NCBI GenBank assembly: GCA_937926185.1 | Contig: CALEYM010000805.1 | Coordinates: forward strand, 1 to 17,223 | Origin: an uncultured Bacteroidota bacterium | GTDB taxonomy: Bacteria; Bacteroidota; Bacteroidia; Chitinophagales; Saprospiraceae | Direction: 5' to 3' | Length of the DNA: 17,223 bases | Part shown: positions 1-7,455 of the stretch, in pieces | How the letters are laid out: each line of letters begins with the position of its first letter | Numbering within the stretch: the stretch's first letter is position 1 | Notes under the pieces: generated by a model | Databases searched by the model: none | What the model was told of the DNA's origin: nothing | What the model saw: the letters and a program-made list of their open reading frames with translations, nothing else | Position numbers and translations under genes: made by a program

Positions 1-895
1 GGTATCGGTTCAGCAGGGTATCCCCCAGGTTAATGGCTCGTTGAGCGTAATCCATTGCCTGAGATAAACTATCGAGCTTTTGATAGACTGCCGCTTTGCG
101 CTGGTAAATTTTTAGCCGTCGCGCGGCATCTACCGGCGGATTGGACTTTTCTGCGCGATCCAGGAAGCGCAGCGACATGAAGTAGTCCCGATTCAGTTCG
201 TTCAAATAACCGATTTGAAATTCCGCCCAGGTCACGTAAGCTGCATTGCCGGTTTTTTCCGACAGGTCGAGCACCCTGAAAGCCATGGAAATAGCGTCGC
301 GGTATGCTTTTTTGCCTTGCAGGTAGCCCACTTCGTCCACGAATACATTGATCAGGAGCAGCGTATCGTTGAGTTGCCGGCTTTTTTCACGGAATTCCCG
401 TCGCAAAACGGAGGCTTCGGCGGTATCGCCACGTATTTCCAGCATCCGGCTCATTTGTGCCAAAACAAGGGTTTCCAGCCGCCGATTGTCTGTTTTTTTA
501 AAAAAAGCGAGCGCTTCCCGCTGAATTGCGACGGCGTCGTTTACCAGGCCGCGTTCGGCCATACGCACGGCCAGTTCGGTTCTGACCCGGTGATAGGCGA
601 GGGTATCTTTATCTTTTAGAAATAAGTCGGCACTGCGCCGGAGGTATTGAAAGGCCGAGTCGCGGTTTATCATTTCCGTCTCCCGGTAGATCGCCCATTT
701 GTACCAGCCAAGGGCCTGCATGCCGTCGTCGCCGGTTTCAATACCTTTAGAGAGCAGGTTCTGTATCTGTTCGTGGTTCAGCTTATCTTCAAAACCTTCC
801 TGGGCGGGCAGCCACGCGGGGAGCGCCAACAAGAAAGATACTACCGCTCTGCGGAAAAGCGGCAGGATGTCGTCATAGTGCGATAGTTTGATCAA
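1..895 (-). CDS. TPR-type sensor protein, probable histidine kinase partner, partial (3' end outside window)
   Basis: The minus-strand frame is open from about 895 to the window edge, giving roughly 298 residues without a stop. No ATG is available near the 5' end: the frame is closed by a TGA about 30 nt upstream, and the best start is TTG at 895 (MIKLSHYDD...). This start places a clear Sec signal peptide at residues about 11-29 (FRRAVVSFLLALPAWLPAQ, cleavage after AQ). The rest is helical, with repeated A/L/Y spacing typical of tetratricopeptide repeats, for example YRDAISMAFRVLDLSEKTGN and SQAMDYAQRAINLGDTLLN. In Bacteroidota, periplasmic TPR domains followed by a membrane segment and a HisKA_3-type kinase are commonly paired with NarL/LuxR regulators, and such a regulator lies directly upstream (gap 38 nt). 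The kinase part is inferred; only the N-terminal sensor region is visible. A TPR-LuxR or TPR-cyclase architecture is also possible. Confidence 0.7.
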   Translation of the reverse strand, partial: MIKLSHYDDILPLFRRAVVSFLLALPAWLPAQEGFEDKLNHEQIQNLLSKGIETGDDGMQALGWYKWAIYRETEMINRDSAFQYLRRSADLFLKDKDTLAYHRVRTELAVRMAERGLVNDAVAIQREALAFFKKTDNRRLETLVLAQMSRMLEIRGDTAEASVLRREFREKSRQLNDTLLLINVFVDEVGYLQGKKAYRDAISMAFRVLDLSEKTGNAAYVTWAEFQIGYLNELNRDYFMSLRFLDRAEKSNPPVDAARRLKIYQRKAAVYQKLDSLSQAMDYAQRAINLGDTLLNRY

Positions 896-915
896 GTGTT
901 TGCCGATCAGATTAT

Positions 916-932
916 TACCTGACAATCAGGTA
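916..932. repeat. Perfect 7-bp hairpin between response regulator and sensor genes
   Basis: TACCTGA-CAA-TCAGGTA is a perfect inverted repeat with a 3-nt loop. It begins one base after the response regulator stop codon and ends 20 nt before the proposed TTG start of the sensor gene. There is no U-run after it, so it is unlikely to be an intrinsic terminator. It could act in mRNA processing or tune expression of the sensor relative to the regulator; that role is inference. Confidence 0.5.
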
Positions 933-933
933 C

Positions 934-1578
934 TTATTCGTTCAAAATATTCCACTGCAGGGCCGCTTTTACCAACCCGGCCGTGTTGCGCGCGCCCAAT
1001 TTGGCCAGCAATGCCGCCCGGTGGCTTTCCACGGTTTTTTCCGACAGAAATAATTGTGCCGCTATTTCCTGGGTGGTGCGTTCGTCCATGATCAGCTTCA
1101 GCACTTCCCGCTCCCGGCGGCTGATCTTGGGCGCCTCTTTCGTAGCGCCGGCTTTGCGTTCGCGCATGAGGCTTTGCATCATCGTATCGGTCACTTCCTG
1201 GCTGAAATAGGTTTTTCCGGCGGCAAGGGTGCGTATAGCGGCGCACAATTCGGCTTTCCCGGTATTTTTCAACACATAACCCTGCGCGCCGTGGGTGAGC
1301 ATCGCGCTGATAAAACTTTCGTCGTTGTGCATTGACAGGGCCAGGATTTTTACATCGGGGCAGGATTTACGCAACAAGGCGCAGACTTCCAAGCCCGACT
1401 GATCCGGCAAATTAATATCGAGCAGCAATACGTCCGGTTTGATCAGCGGCACCTTTTTCACGGTATCAGAGGCGTTGCCGGCCCGCCCGCACACCTCGAA
1501 ATCCGGCTCGCCGGCCAGCATGCTTTCCAGCCCTTCGGCAAACATGACGTGATCGTCGGAAATAAAAATACGTATCAT
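934..1578 (-). CDS. NarL/FixJ (LuxR) family response regulator transcription factor
   Basis: A 214-residue two-domain regulator of the usual family length. The receiver domain (about 1-120) has the acidic pair D8-D9, phosphoacceptor D54 in LLLDINLPD, the switch residue S82 in ILALSMH and the conserved K104 in YVLKNTG. The LuxR-type helix-turn-helix (about 147-210) shows SRREREVLKLI, TTQEIAAQLFLSEKTVESHR and the usual KLGARNTAGLVKAAL end. It should bind DNA as a phosphorylation-dependent dimer in the cytoplasm. The ATG overlaps the stop of the upstream Uma2 gene (ATGA, 4 nt), so translation is probably coupled, and the likely cognate sensor follows 38 nt downstream. Its target genes cannot be read from the window. 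Confidence 0.95.
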   Translation of the reverse strand: MIRIFISDDHVMFAEGLESMLAGEPDFEVCGRAGNASDTVKKVPLIKPDVLLLDINLPDQSGLEVCALLRKSCPDVKILALSMHNDESFISAMLTHGAQGYVLKNTGKAELCAAIRTLAAGKTYFSQEVTDTMMQSLMRERKAGATKEAPKISRREREVLKLIMDERTTQEIAAQLFLSEKTVESHRAALLAKLGARNTAGLVKAALQWNILNE

Positions 1579-2141
1579 TTGAAAACATCTTTGGCCGGCA
1601 AAATAAAACCTTCAACAACTGGTTCGGCTGAGCATAAATCGTCTCCAACACAAACACTCATATTCTTTCCCCGGTAAACATGTATCTCTCTTAATTTTGG
1701 AAAAATCTGCCAGATCACTTTTACGTTTGCCGCGCGATAATCGCGCATTTTTTCATGCACTTTGATCATTTGATCATTAGTGGAGATAACTTCGATCACA
1801 AACTCCAAATTCACTTTTTCAAGGCGCCTGCCTGCTTGTATCTGTGCCTCCGTGTAATATGCAATATCAGGACGGCGATGATTACCTGCAAAAAAGGCAT
1901 CTCCTTCCGCAATCAGATGACCATTTACGCGAGGGTTAGCCAACTTAAGCCGGGTCAAAAACTCGCTCAGGTTTGTAAGAACATATAGTTGTGACTGATC
2001 CATAGAGCGGGGGGTTTTTTCCACCATGCCATTCACCCACTCGTATTTATACTTGTCCTCACGAGTGAGGTATTTTTTCCGGAAGGTGTCCCAGGAAATT
2101 TTTTTTGTCGATGGAATTTCGCTGATAGCCGTTGCAAGCAT
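1575..2141 (-). CDS. Uma2 family (DUF820) putative PD-(D/E)XK endonuclease
   Basis: A 188-residue protein starting at ATG 2141. The frame stays open further upstream into the fumarase gene, but the upstream part is unlike the family, and the promoter at 2160-2191 supports 2141. Typical Uma2 features are present: N-terminal SWDTFRKKYLTRED and YEWVNGMVEKTP, RRPDIAYY with D92, LEFVIEVIS with E117, then KMRDYRAANVKVIWQIFP. These match the PDxx...ExLS...YxxxGVxxxW pattern of this restriction-endonuclease-like fold. The family is very abundant in Bacteroidota and cyanobacteria and its biological role is poorly known; nuclease activity is a fold-based expectation. GC is lower than in neighbouring genes, hinting at acquisition. 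It is the first gene of the signalling operon, overlapping the response regulator by 4 nt. Confidence 0.88.
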   Translation of the reverse strand: MLATAISEIPSTKKISWDTFRKKYLTREDKYKYEWVNGMVEKTPRSMDQSQLYVLTNLSEFLTRLKLANPRVNGHLIAEGDAFFAGNHRRPDIAYYTEAQIQAGRRLEKVNLEFVIEVISTNDQMIKVHEKMRDYRAANVKVIWQIFPKLREIHVYRGKNMSVCVGDDLCSAEPVVEGFILPAKDVFK

Positions 2142-2159
2142 CGAAAATATAAGTTTTTG

Positions 2160-2191
2160 CAAATTTACATGATAATCCTCATTCACACAAA
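2160..2191 (-). promoter_or_regulatory. Bacteroidota-type promoter of the Uma2-regulator-sensor operon
   Basis: Read on the minus strand, TTTG (2191-2188), a 20-nt spacer and TAAATTTG (2167-2160) match the Bacteroidota primary sigma consensus TTTG-N19-21-TAnnTTTG exactly. Initiation would fall near 2153, leaving a leader of roughly 10-12 nt before ATG 2141. Confidence 0.6.
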
Positions 2192-2363
2192 AACGGGATA
2201 AAAACCTTGCTCCGGTTTTATGGAAGAAAAATAAGTAAAATTGGTTTGCCTGACAAACTGCATTACCAGGAGAAATGCCGGTACAGGTAAAACTAAATTG
2301 CCAATAATGCACGAACTCCAACCCATTAGAAATAATTTTGCAGGCTCCCAGCCTACGCTCCAA

Positions 2364-2401
2364 TTGACCACATTGACCACATTCTAAATACATTGACCAC
2401 A
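2364..2401. repeat. Three direct repeats of TTGACCACA upstream of the fumarase gene
   Basis: Identical 9-mers TTGACCACA start at 2364, 2373 and 2393, so the first two are directly abutting and the third lies 20 nt after the second, ending 3 nt before the fumarase ATG. They fill the 3' part of the 263-nt divergent region 2142-2404. Operator-like sites or remains of a slippage event are both possible. No convincing TAnnTTTG element was found for the fumarase gene itself; TACATTGA at 2389 is the nearest approximation. Confidence 0.6.
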
Positions 2402-2404
2402 TTA

Positions 2405-3802
2405 ATGATGGAATACCGCATCGAAAAAGACACCATGGGCAAAGTGCAGGTGCCCGCTCACGTGTACTGGGGCGCTCAAACACAGCGCTCGATTGAAAAT
2501 TTTAAAATTGCCCGCGACACCAACCGGATGCCCATCGAGATCATCCGGGCTTTCGCATACCTGAAAAAAGCCGCCGCGCTCACCAACCTGGATGCCGGCG
2601 TATTGCCCAACGAAAAGTGCGACCTGATCGGCCGGGTGTGCGACGAAATTCTGGAGGGTAAGCTGGACGACCAGTTCCCGCTGGTCGTATGGCAAACCGG
2701 TTCGGGTACCCAAAGCAATATGAATGTCAACGAGGTGATCGCCTACCGGGCGCACGTGCTCAACGGCGGCCATCTGACCGACGAACAGAAATTCCTGCAC
2801 CCCAATGACGACGTGAACAAATCGCAGTCGTCCAACGATACTTTCCCCACGGCCATGCACATTGCAGCATACAAAATGCTGGTGGAGGTGACGATTCCGG
2901 GTATTGAAAAACTGCGCGACACGCTTAAAGCCAAATCCGAGGCCTTTATGGACGTGGTGAAGATCGGCCGCACCCACTTTATGGACGCTACCCCGCTCAC
3001 CTTGGGTCAGGAGTTCTCGGGTTATGTGGCGCAGCTCGACCATGCCCTACGGGCCATCCGAAACAGCCTCGCCCACCTGGGCGAACTGGCACTCGGCGGC
3101 ACGGCCGTGGGTACGGGTATCAACACGCCGGCCGGCTATTCCGAAAATGTGGCCCGGCATATTGCCGCTCTTACCGGCCTGCCTTTTGTTACGGCGCCCA
3201 ATAAATTCGAAGCTCTGGCTGCCCACGACGGCGTGGTGGAAAGCCACGGCGCACTGAAAACCGCCGCGGTCAGCCTGATGAAAATAGCCAACGATATCCG
3301 GATGTTATCCTCCGGCCCCCGCTCCGGTATCGGCGAAATTTTTATTCCCGACAACGAACCCGGCTCCTCCATCATGCCCGGCAAGGTGAATCCCACCCAA
3401 TGCGAGGCGCTCTCAATGGTGGCTTCCCAGGTAATGGGCAATGACGTGGCCATCAACATCGGCGGCGCCACGGGGCATTTCGAGCTGAACGTATTTAAGC
3501 CGGTGATGATCTACAATTTCCTGCATTCGGCCCGGCTGATCGGGGAAGCCTGCTTGTCGTTCAATGACAAATGCGCCACAGGGATCGAACCCATCCGGGA
3601 AAACATCAAAAAACACGTGGACAACTCGCTCATGCTGGTGACGGCGCTCAACACAAAAATCGGCTATTATAAAGCCGCCGAAATCGCCCAAACGGCGCAC
3701 CGGGAAGGCCTTACGCTGAAGGAAACGGCCGTGAAACTCGGATACCTCACGGCAGAGGAGTTCGACGAATGGGTGAGGCCGGAAAAAATGGTGGGGCGAT
3801 AA
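2405..3802 (+). CDS. fumC: Class II fumarate hydratase
   Basis: Catalyses reversible hydration of fumarate to L-malate in the TCA cycle; cytoplasmic homotetramer in this family. About 465 residues, the normal class II length. Visible motifs: SSNDTFPTAMH around 142-152, GRTHFMDATPLTLGQE around 188-203 with the catalytic-site histidine at about 191, and the fumarase/aspartase signature GSSIMPGKVN at about 320-329, whose second serine is the catalytic base region. The C-terminus carries the usual LVTALNTKIGYYKAAEIAQ...HREGLTLKETA segment. ATG 2405 and the next codon ATG 2408 are both plausible starts; an upstream in-frame TTG at 2393 lies inside a repeat and is rejected. It converges on the lipoprotein gene with only 4 nt between stop codons. 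Confidence 0.96.
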   Translation: MMEYRIEKDTMGKVQVPAHVYWGAQTQRSIENFKIARDTNRMPIEIIRAFAYLKKAAALTNLDAGVLPNEKCDLIGRVCDEILEGKLDDQFPLVVWQTGSGTQSNMNVNEVIAYRAHVLNGGHLTDEQKFLHPNDDVNKSQSSNDTFPTAMHIAAYKMLVEVTIPGIEKLRDTLKAKSEAFMDVVKIGRTHFMDATPLTLGQEFSGYVAQLDHALRAIRNSLAHLGELALGGTAVGTGINTPAGYSENVARHIAALTGLPFVTAPNKFEALAAHDGVVESHGALKTAAVSLMKIANDIRMLSSGPRSGIGEIFIPDNEPGSSIMPGKVNPTQCEALSMVASQVMGNDVAINIGGATGHFELNVFKPVMIYNFLHSARLIGEACLSFNDKCATGIEPIRENIKKHVDNSLMLVTALNTKIGYYKAAEIAQTAHREGLTLKETAVKLGYLTAEEFDEWVRPEKMVGR

Positions 3803-3806
3803 AGAC

Positions 3807-4568
3807 TCATTCTCTGGACACTCGCTCTCCATACCTTATCGCGCACCCCCTCAGCACCTGCTCCCCGATCCTGATTTCCACCGCATAATTGTACCGCCGG
3901 TCCGACATCCCGTCGCTGCAAGGCGTTTTGCGGACAATCACGCTCACTTTTTCGCGGGTGGCCGGGTCGCTTGTCGTGTAAGTCCAGCTGTCGCCCTGCA
4001 CTTTCGGCGTTGCCCAGGCAAATCGCCGGCCGCGTTCCCGGCCTATATCCTTTAAAAACAACCCGGTTTCCTTTTCGGAGATCAGCAGACCCCAGAACGG
4101 CTCGGTGCCCAGACACCAGAAATCGAATGGCAGGCAGGTATTGAACATGGTTTTAGCGGTGATGGTATCAATACCGGTGATGCGCAGGACGCCATCGACG
4201 GGTTGGCCGGGAGGAACAGGCGTAATCTCCCCCCGTACCGCGGCATACACCGATTCGTTTTCGTAGGGCGCCGGCTGACAAGCCTCGTAGTACAGCGAGT
4301 CGAGTTCAACTGGCCGGCCCCTCACGGCGTAGGTTTTACCCGCGGCGCAATCGTAAAAAGAGGCGCCTTCCGAACCCGATCTATACATTCCGCGCAGCGA
4401 TTGAATGGCCGGCGGAGGCGCAGCGACACCGCGTTCCTGGCCCTCCTGTTGCGGCGCAAGGGAAATGGCCGTGTCGGTTTGGGAAGAAGCATTGGAACTC
4501 GGAGCCGGCCTTTCCGAACAGGCGAAAAAGAAAAGTGCCGTTATGCCGATAAAAAGCGATTTTTGCAT
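3807..4568 (-). CDS. GTEPFW-type (COG3650-like) lipoprotein
   Basis: A 253-residue predicted lipoprotein: signal peptide 1-16 with lipobox FFAC and lipidation Cys17, followed by a Ser/Pro-rich linker. The C-terminal half contains CLGTEPFWGLLI, then a TPCSDGMSDRRYNYAV segment. This pair of motifs is characteristic of a family of uncharacterised periplasmic or membrane proteins (COG3650-like). The N-terminal half (about 65-140) has a FYDCAAGKTYAVRG motif and a likely small beta-barrel segment that resembles NlpE-type sensing domains; this second assignment is weak. Several cysteines in the mature part may form disulfides. Function is unknown; an envelope role is inferred from the export signal. 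It sits alone, convergent to fumC. Confidence 0.75.
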   Translation of the reverse strand: MQKSLFIGITALFFFACSERPAPSSNASSQTDTAISLAPQQEGQERGVAAPPPAIQSLRGMYRSGSEGASFYDCAAGKTYAVRGRPVELDSLYYEACQPAPYENESVYAAVRGEITPVPPGQPVDGVLRITGIDTITAKTMFNTCLPFDFWCLGTEPFWGLLISEKETGLFLKDIGRERGRRFAWATPKVQGDSWTYTTSDPATREKVSVIVRKTPCSDGMSDRRYNYAVEIRIGEQVLRGCAIRYGERVSRE

Positions 4569-4714
4569 AAACCCGGATTTTAAATGGAAAAATACTGTTT
4601 ACAAAGTACGGTTTTTCATTTCATAACGCTTTCATTTTCTTCAAAAAGCCGGAAACCCCACCCTTAACGCCCCCCCTTTTTGTTAACTGTACACGAACCT
4701 TTGGGAAATCCGCG

Positions 4715-4722
4715 TACTTTTG
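4715..4722 (+). promoter_or_regulatory. Candidate -7 element for the glucan phosphorylase gene
   Basis: TACTTTTG matches the Bacteroidota -7 consensus TAnnTTTG exactly and would give a leader of about 85 nt. No TTTG lies at the expected distance upstream, so the promoter is half-supported. The rest of the 245-nt region 4569-4813 holds T-rich and C-rich runs and the repeat at 4765-4788. Confidence 0.35.
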
Positions 4723-4764
4723 CGCGTTGCTTTCGTCAATCCACTCCTGAAAACGCTCTAACCC

Positions 4765-4788
4765 GTTAAACCCGAAACCCGTTAAACC
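4765..4788. repeat. Left copy of inverted repeat flanking the glucan phosphorylase gene
   Basis: The 24-nt segment has two GTTAAACC arms around CCGAAACC. Its reverse complement recurs with only two single-base deletions at 7399-7420 on the other side of the phosphorylase gene. Related TAAACC strings also occur just after it (4791-4798) and in the array at 12727-12807. Confidence 0.6.
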
Positions 4789-4813
4789 TCTATAAACCAT
4801 CATCCACTACAAC

Positions 4814-7390
4814 ATGACTCAACTCCGCAATATGGTCGGCAATCTGACTCAAAACGGCGCCAAGTTAAAGCGCATCTTTATAGAACCTAAATTACCGGAA
4901 AGTCTGAAACCGCTGCAGGAATTAGCCCATAACCTTTGGTGGTCCTGGAATCACGACGCCATCGAACTGTTCCGTTCCATCGACCCTAAAAGTTTCGAGG
5001 CCGGGAATTACAACCCCCTGGCCTTGCTCGATGAGCTCAGCATCGAAAAAGCGCAGGAACTGTCGGGTAATACGGAATTCATGGCCCGGATGAAGCAGGT
5101 GCACCGCGAATTTAAAAATTACATCGAGCAGACGCCGGCCAAAAGCCAGCCGCAGATCGCCTACTTCTGCATGGAATACGGCCTGCATCAAAGCGTTCGC
5201 CTGTATTCGGGAGGCCTTGGCGTACTGGCCGGCGATTACCTGAAAGAGGTCAGCGACCGAAATGTGAACCTGATCGCTGTCGGCCTGCTGTACCGCTACG
5301 GTTATTTCCAACAGGCGATTTCCCTGCACGGCGAACAAATTCACCAGCTGGAAGCAGCCAAATTTACGCAATTGCCCCTGGCGCCCGTGCGCGATAAACA
5401 CGGCGAATGGATCAAGATACACGTCAATTTTGCCGGACGAACGGTGTGGGCCAAGGTATGGCAACTCAGCGTGGGCCGGATTCCGCTTTACCTGCTGGAC
5501 ACCGACATCGACGACAATCGCTGGGAAGACCGCTCCATTACCCATCAGCTGTACGGCGGCGACAACGAAAACCGCCTGCGCCAGGAAATACTGCTCGGCG
5601 TTGGCGGCGTGCGGGCGCTGAAAGCCATGGACCTCGACCCCGACCTCTACCACCTCAACGAAGGCCATGCCGCCTTTTTGGGCCTGGAGCGCCTGCGCAA
5701 CTACCTGAAAAACAAACACCTGCCTTACGATGCGGCGCTCGAAATTGTGCGCGCCACGCAGCTGTTCACCACGCATACGCCGGTGCCCGCGGGGCACGAC
5801 GCTTTTTCAGAAACCTTGTTGCGCGACTACCTCTTCGAATTCACTTTCGCGCTCGATATTTCCTGGGAAGAACTGCTGGCCATGGGCCGGTTGAATGCCG
5901 GCAATGCCAACGAACTGTTTTCAGTGAGCAACCTGGCCATCCGCACTTCCCAGGAGGTGAATGGCGTCAGCCGCCTGCACGGTGAGGTCAGCCAAAAGAT
6001 GTTCAACGAATTGTACCCCGATTATCACTACGCCGAATCGCACGTGGGCTATGTGACCAACGGTGTGCACTTTCCCACCTGGGTGGCGCGCGAGTGGCTG
6101 GAACTATACACAGAAACCTTCGGGAAAGGATTTCTGGAAGACCAAACCAACCATAAATTCTGGGAAAAAATCCAAAAGGTTCCGGCTGCCAAAATCACCG
6201 GCATCCGCTCCACCCTGAAAAAACGCCTGCTCGACTGGGTGCGCAACGAATTGCGCAAAGACCTGACCCGCCGCGGCGAGAACCCGCGCGGCATTTTTGA
6301 AACCATCAACGCTATTCGCGATAACGCGCTGGTGATCGGTTTTGCCCGCCGTTTCGCTACCTACAAACGCGCCACCCTGCTGTTTTCCAACGAAAAACGC
6401 CTGGCGGATATCGTCAATAACGCCGACCGGCCCGTGTTGTTCCTGTTTGCCGGCAAGGCCCATCCCGCCGACAAGGGCGGACAGGAGTTTATCCGCCTGA
6501 TCTACAACACCACGAAAAACCCTTTATTTAAAGGCAAAGTCATTTTCCTCGAAAACTACGGCATGGAAATGGCCAAACTGCTCGTGCAGGGCGTGGACAT
6601 CTGGCTGAACAACCCCACCCGGCCCAAGGAGGCCAGCGGAACCAGCGGCATGAAAGCCGTGATAAACGGCGTGATGAACTTCTCGGTACTCGACGGCTGG
6701 TGGTGCGAAGGATACCGGCCCGGCGCCGGCTGGGCGCTTTCGGAACACGAGACTTATGCCGACCCGGACCTGCAAAATGAACTCGACGCCGAAACGATGT
6801 ACAATATCCTGGAAAGCGAGATCATTCCGGCCTATTTTGAAAACGGCCCCGGCGGAGGCGAAACCTGGCTGAGCCATATCAAAAATACCATTGCCGGTAT
6901 CGCACCCGAATTCGTGATGAAACGGATGCTCGACGACTACCAGCAACGCTACTATGGCAAACTCTGGGAACGCAGTCAAAAACTCAAAAAGAACCAGTTT
7001 ACCGCCCTATACGAACTGGTAGACTGGAAAAACCGCCTGCGCCGCGCCTGGGATGCCATCGAACTGACCGACCTGCAGGCGCCAGATACCTTCAACCGCT
7101 CGCTGCCGCTGGGCGAAAATTTCAAAGCCTCCGTTACCCTGCAACTGCACGAACTGGGTTCGTCCGACGTGGGCGTGGAAGTGGTATTCTTCCGCCGGAT
7201 CTCTGAAACCGAACTGGAACTGATCGGCACCTACGAGTTGGACCTGGAGCACCAGAAAGGCGCGATCGCTACTTATTCCTGCGACATCAAACCAAAAACA
7301 GCCGGCGTGTTCGAATACGGCTTCCGCCTGTTTCCCAAACACCCGCTATTGCCCCACCGGCAGGATTTCGGGTTGGTGCGCTGGTTATAG
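4814..7390 (+). CDS. glgP: Alpha-glucan (glycogen/maltodextrin) phosphorylase, GT35
   Basis: Phosphorolysis of alpha-1,4-glucans to glucose-1-phosphate in the cytoplasm, using pyridoxal phosphate. At 858 residues this fits the shorter, divergent glucan phosphorylase subfamily (TIGR02094-like) with an N-terminal DUF3417 segment (about 15-130, LQELAHNLWWSWNHDA). Core landmarks: AYFCMEYGLHQSVRLYSGGLG, HLNEGHAAF, FTTHTPVPAGHD, GYVTNGVHFPTW, GFARRFATYKRA and the PLP site EASGTSGMKAVINGVMNFS, with Lys614 as the expected Schiff-base lysine. A C-terminal extension of about 110 residues (LGENFKASVTLQLHELGSSDV...) is beta-rich and usual for this subfamily. Start ATG 4814 has no competing upstream start. 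It may be co-transcribed with the deacetylase gene 65 nt downstream. Confidence 0.95.
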   Translation: MTQLRNMVGNLTQNGAKLKRIFIEPKLPESLKPLQELAHNLWWSWNHDAIELFRSIDPKSFEAGNYNPLALLDELSIEKAQELSGNTEFMARMKQVHREFKNYIEQTPAKSQPQIAYFCMEYGLHQSVRLYSGGLGVLAGDYLKEVSDRNVNLIAVGLLYRYGYFQQAISLHGEQIHQLEAAKFTQLPLAPVRDKHGEWIKIHVNFAGRTVWAKVWQLSVGRIPLYLLDTDIDDNRWEDRSITHQLYGGDNENRLRQEILLGVGGVRALKAMDLDPDLYHLNEGHAAFLGLERLRNYLKNKHLPYDAALEIVRATQLFTTHTPVPAGHDAFSETLLRDYLFEFTFALDISWEELLAMGRLNAGNANELFSVSNLAIRTSQEVNGVSRLHGEVSQKMFNELYPDYHYAESHVGYVTNGVHFPTWVAREWLELYTETFGKGFLEDQTNHKFWEKIQKVPAAKITGIRSTLKKRLLDWVRNELRKDLTRRGENPRGIFETINAIRDNALVIGFARRFATYKRATLLFSNEKRLADIVNNADRPVLFLFAGKAHPADKGGQEFIRLIYNTTKNPLFKGKVIFLENYGMEMAKLLVQGVDIWLNNPTRPKEASGTSGMKAVINGVMNFSVLDGWWCEGYRPGAGWALSEHETYADPDLQNELDAETMYNILESEIIPAYFENGPGGGETWLSHIKNTIAGIAPEFVMKRMLDDYQQRYYGKLWERSQKLKKNQFTALYELVDWKNRLRRAWDAIELTDLQAPDTFNRSLPLGENFKASVTLQLHELGSSDVGVEVVFFRRISETELELIGTYELDLEHQKGAIATYSCDIKPKTAGVFEYGFRLFPKHPLLPHRQDFGLVRWL

Positions 7391-7398
7391 ATAAAAAA

Positions 7399-7420
7399 GG
7401 TTAACGGGTTTCGGGTTAAC
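7399..7420. repeat. Right copy of inverted repeat flanking the glucan phosphorylase gene
   Basis: GGTTAACGGGTTTCGGGTTA plus AC, reverse complement of 4765-4788 with two single-base length differences. The two GTTAAC ends can also pair with each other (6 bp, 9-nt loop), but there is no U-run immediately after, so it is not a convincing terminator. Confidence 0.6.
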
Positions 7421-7455
7421 ACTCGACTTAATTTTTCCCGGATAAAAAAAACATT

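Noticed and set aside
2393..2404. TTG start for fumarase at 2393
   Set aside because: The extra codons (TTG ACC ACA TTA) are the third copy of a noncoding repeat; ATG 2405 or 2408 gives the family N-terminus.
2142..2483. N-terminal extension of the Uma2 protein to 302 residues
   Set aside because: The extension crosses the operon promoter and the start of fumC on the other strand and has no Uma2 similarity; ATG 2141 gives the normal family length.
4621..4803. 60-residue minus-strand ORF between the lipoprotein and glgP
   Set aside because: Overlaps the glgP leader, the candidate promoter and the repeat at 4765; composition is not protein-like and no signal supports it.
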